The position numbers and the translations under genes were made by a program. Shown here piece by piece: positions 5,291 to 6,037 of a DNA stretch of 6,037 bases (the stretch's first letter is position 1; each line of letters starts with the position of its first letter). Source of the stretch: DATLMR01 sp035634255. Lineage in GTDB: Bacteria > Acidobacteriota > Blastocatellia > UBA7656. Where the stretch lies: assembly GCA_035634255.1 (NCBI GenBank), contig DASQDI010000126.1, positions 1 to 6,037 of the forward strand, in the 5' to 3' direction. The notes beneath the pieces were generated by a model, which saw nothing but the letters and a program-made list of their open reading frames with translations, had not been told where the DNA came from and ran no database searches.

Positions 5291-5853
5291 TCCCCGCTGT
5301 TGGTCACTTCCTTGAGCTTTCGCTTGGCGAGTTGCTGGCGGACCCCCTGCGTGTAGAGCTTCACGAATTCCAGAATGCTGAGCGTCTGCGGCTCGCCTTC
5401 ATAATAGAAGGTGCAGGCGTTCCCCACCTCGCGTTGCAGCAGCTTCAAATCGAGAGGGTCGAGGGGGAACTTCACGCAGGCGGTCGGGACGTGGGGCGTG
5501 GTGTAGATTCCGCAGCGGGTGTTGTATGGCCCTTCCTCGATGTAGAAGGGGCACTGGAACTGAATCTTGCAGCAGAGGCCGCAGCGGTTGCACTCGCCCC
5601 TCTGGTAAGCCTTGTAGCGGTAGAGCAGGTTGTCCGGGAGCAGGTTCGCGAGCAGGGACCTGCGGAGGGCGGCCCACGTGTGGATCGAGAAAGGCGCGTG
5701 CATGACTTTCTTGGAGACAGCTTTGACCATCTGCGTGTACATCCAGCGGCGCGACGGCACTTCGGGCGGAAGTTCGGGAGGTTCGTTCGATTGAGAGATG
5801 ATGTTATCGAAGATGTGAATGACTCTGCCGCCCTCAGGCTTCTCTTCCTTCAT
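5287..5853 (-). CDS. YkgJ-family cysteine-cluster protein (putative Fe-S or zinc binding)
   Basis: At 188 aa it has a cysteine-rich centre typical of the YkgJ/CxxCxxCC family: C88-x2-C91-x2-C94-C95 in RGECNRCGLCC, then C101, C114, C126 and C147. Such proteins are thought to bind a metal or Fe-S cluster, and no reaction is established for most of them. The N-terminal 80 residues are a basic, partly helical extension (RRWMYTQMVKAVSKKVMH, ALRRSLLANLLPDNLLYRYK) of unknown purpose. They might contact membrane or nucleic acid. There is no signal peptide. The ATG at 5851-5853 follows AAGGA with good spacing. TAA (5287-5289) overlaps the TAG of the convergent gene, so no room is left for a terminator between them. 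Confidence 0.87.
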   Translation of the reverse strand: MKEEKPEGGRVIHIFDNIISQSNEPPELPPEVPSRRWMYTQMVKAVSKKVMHAPFSIHTWAALRRSLLANLLPDNLLYRYKAYQRGECNRCGLCCKIQFQCPFYIEEGPYNTRCGIYTTPHVPTACVKFPLDPLDLKLLQREVGNACTFYYEGEPQTLSILEFVKLYTQGVRQQLAKRKLKEVTNSGD

Positions 5854-5949
5854 GCGTAAGTCCTTTTCTCTACCAAGCTTATTTTATTCAGGAGCAGAAA
5901 GCTGTATCGCGTCCAACAAGTTGAGGCTGCTTTCTACAGCGGCAGCAGT

Positions 5950-5976
5950 ATTATAGTATCACTGGTCAGGGGTCAG
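5950..5976 (-). promoter_or_regulatory. Probable promoter of the YkgJ-type gene
   Basis: The minus strand carries a perfect -10 TATAAT (5950-5955). The best -35, CTGACC (5971-5976, 4 of 6), is 15 bp away, shorter than ideal, and falls inside the heptamer repeat. The leader to the ATG would be about 90 nt and can form a small GCTGC/GCAGC hairpin (near 5926-5946). Confidence 0.5.
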
Positions 5977-5998
5977 GGGCCAGCGGTCAGGGGTCAGG
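5964..5998 (+). repeat. Five tandem 7-bp units, GGTCAGG type
   Basis: GGTCAGG at 5964-5970, 5971-5977, 5985-5991 and 5992-5998, with the variant GGCCAGC at 5978-5984, form an unbroken 35-bp tandem array. On the other strand the unit reads CCTGACC. It overlaps the putative -35 of the YkgJ-type promoter. Arrays of this kind are usually slippage-prone intergenic sequence, and a regulatory role is possible but unproven. Confidence 0.85.
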
Positions 5999-6020
5999 GC
6001 GGGAACGCAAGCCCCCGCCC
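5997..6020. other. GC-rich inverted repeat next to the heptamer array
   Basis: GGGCGGG (5997-6003) pairs with CCCGCCC (6014-6020) over a 10-nt loop. Only a weak T-rich stretch (TTAATGATTT) follows on the plus strand. It could be a terminator for a gene outside the window or part of the repeat element. No coding frame is convincing between 5854 and 6037. Confidence 0.4.
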
Positions 6021-6037
6021 CGTTAATGATTTAAGAC

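Noticed and set aside
5332..5859. 175-codon plus-strand frame antisense to the YkgJ-type gene
   Set aside because: The minus strand has the CxxCxxCC cluster, a good ribosome site and a promoter. The plus frame is Val/Glu/Arg-rich with no recognisable features.

Overview
The window is GC-rich bacterial chromosome with dense, ordinary gene packing. There is no transposase, integrase, tRNA, rRNA or CRISPR array. The LexA repressor, a lipobox-bearing ComEA-like protein and an exported DUF1579 protein point to a free-living bacterium, probably with a Gram-negative type envelope. The sequence alone does not fix the phylum. An uncultivated or deltaproteobacteria-like lineage is possible, but that is a guess.

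Layout from left to right. (1) 1-672, plus strand: the 3' part of a haem-oxygenase-fold diiron oxidase-like gene, cut by the window edge. (2) 683-710: a strong minus-strand intrinsic terminator serving the next gene. (3) 778-1404, minus: an exported DUF1579 protein. (4) 1562-2440, minus: a two-gene unit, a small unknown protein (83 aa) followed 15 nt later by lexA. (5) 2441-2714: an AT-rich divergent control region filled with copies of a TTTCGGT/ACCGAAA heptamer. (6) 2715-3050, plus: a ComEA-like helix-hairpin-helix lipoprotein. (7) 3123-5290, plus: a type III (Rhizobium etli-like) L-asparaginase overlapping by ATGA with a class V PLP-dependent enzyme. (8) 5287-5853, minus: a YkgJ-type cysteine-cluster protein whose stop overlaps the preceding gene convergently. 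(9) 5854-6037: its promoter region, with five tandem GGTCAGG-like heptamers.

The most interesting part is the lexA control region. A near-consensus promoter (TTGACA-N17-TATTCT) reads towards the small gene and lexA. Its spacer and -10 are covered by three units of a 10-bp direct repeat. An 18-bp element containing that -10 matches, at 14 of 18 positions without gaps, an 18-bp element on the opposite strand. In that second element TATATT sits at the same place and faces the ComEA-like gene. No E. coli-type (CTGT-N8-ACAG) or Bacillus-type (GAAC-N4-GTTC) LexA box is visible there. The simplest reading is an undescribed direct-repeat LexA operator that controls both directions. That would put a small unknown protein and a DNA-binding lipoprotein under SOS control. 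This is inference and needs binding data or a comparative motif search.
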